Assembly: GCF_004769635.1 (NCBI RefSeq)
Contig: NZ_RQGH01000008.1
Location: 1 to 64,000, forward strand
Direction: 5' to 3'
Source: Leptospira jelokensis
Lineage (GTDB): Bacteria; Spirochaetota; Leptospiria; Leptospirales; Leptospiraceae
Length of the DNA: 64,000 bases
The position numbers and the translations under genes were made by a program. Positions 62,761 through 64,000 of this stretch are shown here, piece by piece. The notes below the pieces were generated by a model, which was given only the letters and a program-made list of their open reading frames with translations, made no database searches and was not told the DNA's origin. Position 1 is the stretch's first letter. Each line of letters begins with the position of its first letter.

Positions 62761-63435
62761 TTGAAACGTAAAATATTAGTTTGGCTTTTGCCTTTAATCG
62801 TTGTTTGGTTCCAGCGATTGATTGGCCTCACATCTCGGTTTCGTATCCTTAAAAACGAACGATACGAAGAATTATTTCAAAACAAAAAACCATACATCTA
62901 TTCCATTTGGCACACGAATGTATTGTATTCCCCTTATTTACATCGAAAGAAAAACGTCGCTGTTTTGATTTCTGAATCAAAAGACGGAGATTATATCAAC
63001 GAAGTTGTACATCGATTTGGCAATACAAGTATACGGGGTAGTAGTTCCAAAGGTGGATCCAAGGCACTAAAAGCAGTCATCCAACATTTAAAAAAAGGTT
63101 TGCCCGCAGCCTTCACGCCTGATGGTCCCAGAGGGCCAGCTTTCATTGTACAACCTGGGATCATCGCAGCGGCCCAAGTGACACAAGTTCCCATTGTTCC
63201 CTTCCATTATGAATGTAGCAGGCAGTGGATTTTAGAAAGGGCCTGGGACAAACATAGAGTCCCCAAACCCTTTACAACTTTTGTTGTCTCTTATGGAGAG
63301 CCAATCTATGTCCCTCGTGAATTGAGTGATGTGGAATTTGAAAAAATGCGATTGAAAGTCGAAGAGGCTATGTTACAAAATCGGGACAGGGCGATTGGAG
63401 AAGCCAAACGAATTCATACAGGAGATTCCAAATGA
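62761..63435 (+). CDS. DUF374 lysophospholipid acyltransferase family protein
   Basis: A 224-residue protein with an N-terminal membrane anchor (about 5-22). It has [11 protein letters not shown] near residue 47-57, the DUF374 glycerolipid-acyltransferase variant of HX4D, then [14 protein letters not shown] and [11 protein letters not shown]. It likely acylates a glycolipid or lipid A. The start is TTG. It overlaps the OsmC gene by ATGA. Confidence 0.85.
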   Translation: MKRKILVWLLPLIVVWFQRLIGLTSRFRILKNERYEELFQNKKPYIYSIWHTNVLYSPYLHRKKNVAVLISESKDGDYINEVVHRFGNTSIRGSSSKGGSKALKAVIQHLKKGLPAAFTPDGPRGPAFIVQPGIIAAAQVTQVPIVPFHYECSRQWILERAWDKHRVPKPFTTFVVSYGEPIYVPRELSDVEFEKMRLKVEEAMLQNRDRAIGEAKRIHTGDSK

Positions 63436-63839
63436 CAGCAGTATTTGAAGATAAAGTCATCGTCACAACAGAGAAAACAAAATACGAAACCAAAATTACG
63501 AAAGGCAAACACCAGTGGATTGCCGATGAACCAGCGGATAAAGAAGGAACGGATTTGGGTCCGATGCCAACGGAATTACTTGCTTCGTCCTTGGGTGCTT
63601 GTACTTCGATTACTGTGCGTATGTATGCCGACCGAAAAGGGTATGCTTTGGATTCCGTATCTGTAAAGGTAACAATCGATAAACGATCACCGGAAGATCA
63701 TAAATTCATTCGCGAAGTGGAACTCAAAGGGAATTTAAAACCAGAAGAAAGAGAAAGATTGCATTCGGTCGCCAATGCCTGCCCCGTTCATAAACTCCTT
63801 TCTGGTAAAATTGAAATTGAAACTCTATTACTGCCATAA
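63432..63839 (+). CDS. OsmC-family protein
   Basis: A 135-residue OsmC/Ohr-fold protein. The peroxidatic and resolving cysteines are in LGACTSITV and [10 protein letters not shown]. It reduces organic hydroperoxides with a dithiol donor; the short YhfA/OsmC-like subgroup also includes proteins of unknown activity. Coupled to the acyltransferase by ATGA, which would fit protection from lipid peroxides. Confidence 0.88.
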   Translation: MTAVFEDKVIVTTEKTKYETKITKGKHQWIADEPADKEGTDLGPMPTELLASSLGACTSITVRMYADRKGYALDSVSVKVTIDKRSPEDHKFIREVELKGNLKPEERERLHSVANACPVHKLLSGKIEIETLLLP

Positions 63840-63849
63840 ACAGAACTTC

Positions 63850-63897
63850 GAAACAGATCCACACTCATTCTACTAGGAATCAAATGCAATCTGTTTC
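63850..63897. terminator. Inverted repeat between convergent genes
   Basis: Perfect 9-base arms GAAACAGAT/ATCTGTTTC separated by 30 bases lie just past the OsmC stop codon and before the end of the partial minus-strand gene. No T-tract follows, so it is either a weak bidirectional terminator or an operator. Confidence 0.4.
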
Positions 63898-63908
63898 AAT
63901 GAATGTTT

Positions 63909-64000
63909 TTACACCCATAAAGGGATGACAGTAGCAGAGCCACCAGACCATTCGATTTTGGTGTGGAAATGTTTTCCTTCTCTGATCCTTGGGACCTTGG
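63909..64000 (-). CDS. 3' end of a minus-strand gene, cut by the window edge
   Basis: The last 29 codons of an open frame that runs off the right end, ending in TAA. The readable tail includes REGKHFHTKIEWSGG and IPLWV. This is too short for a family call, and I cannot rule out chance coding. Convergent with the OsmC gene. Confidence 0.45.
   Translation of the reverse strand, partial: KVPRIREGKHFHTKIEWSGGSATVIPLWV

Noticed and set aside
1..64000. tRNA, rRNA, CRISPR or insertion sequences
   Set aside because: No cloverleaf-like segment, repeat array or transposase was seen in any gap; all gaps are under about 220 bases.

Overview
The window reads as chromosomal DNA of a spirochaete of the genus Leptospira, more likely a saprophytic-clade species than a classical pathogen. 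The evidence is AT-rich coding, many lipoproteins with loose spirochaetal lipoboxes (FCQ, SNC, SSC), TTG/GTG starts, SpoIIE-type phosphatases fused to membrane sensor modules, and a flgN-flgK-flgL-fliW-csrA block. This placement comes from remembered protein features, not from a search. I see no rRNA, tRNA, CRISPR array, insertion sequence or prophage. Coding density is very high: no gene-free stretch exceeds about 220 bases, and the longest (57465-57680) carries two inverted repeats.

Layout. 1-1 kb: a CheY-like receiver and a CheC-like phosphatase. 1-7.3 kb: MORN lipoprotein, metF, an SDR, birA, coaX, an SGNH lipoprotein, a GT39-type membrane glycosyltransferase and a STAS protein. 7.3-10.9 kb: a tyrosine-recombinase fold that has lost its catalytic residues, divergent from telA, a DUF4870-XpaC fusion and an inositol monophosphatase. 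10.8-16.2 kb: a surface-polysaccharide block with three GT4 glycosyltransferases, a methyltransferase-like protein and a GDP-sugar epimerase/reductase. 16-29 kb: M48 protease, DUF898 protein, patatin, aminotransferase, SDR, MFS carrier with an operator-like palindrome, hypothetical proteins, VOC protein, enoyl-CoA hydratase, dcd and a DUF2147 protein. 29-36 kb: a large SpoIIE phosphatase with TPRs, RlpA, two TPR proteins and a dihydropteroate synthase with unusual loops. 36-44.4 kb: PD40-OmpA protein, PilZ-like protein, hisS, PAP2 phosphatase, acyltransferase, a lone transhydrogenase alpha subunit and a UDP-glucuronate decarboxylase.

44.5-50.2 kb is a minus-strand operon: argJ, a degenerate SpoIIE-like membrane protein, an intact SpoIIE phosphatase and an M50-type membrane protease. 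50.2-52.3 kb holds a PhoR/PhoB-type pair with a three-repeat Pho-box-like element upstream. 52.3-55.2 kb is a five-gene operon around an ECF sigma factor with small membrane proteins and a PilZ-like protein. 55-58 kb carries aat, small lipoprotein and DUF genes, a small Cys/His protein, and a 59-codon DUF1289 gene on the minus strand. 58.2-63.8 kb is the late flagellar block with a possible sigma-28 promoter, followed by an acyltransferase and an OsmC protein; a truncated minus-strand gene runs off the right end.

The strongest regulatory themes are phosphatase and partner-switching parts (STAS protein, two intact SpoIIE phosphatases and one pseudo-phosphatase), PilZ-like proteins, ECF sigma control and phosphate sensing. 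At least seven convergent gene pairs overlap at their 3' ends, which shows how tightly the region is packed.
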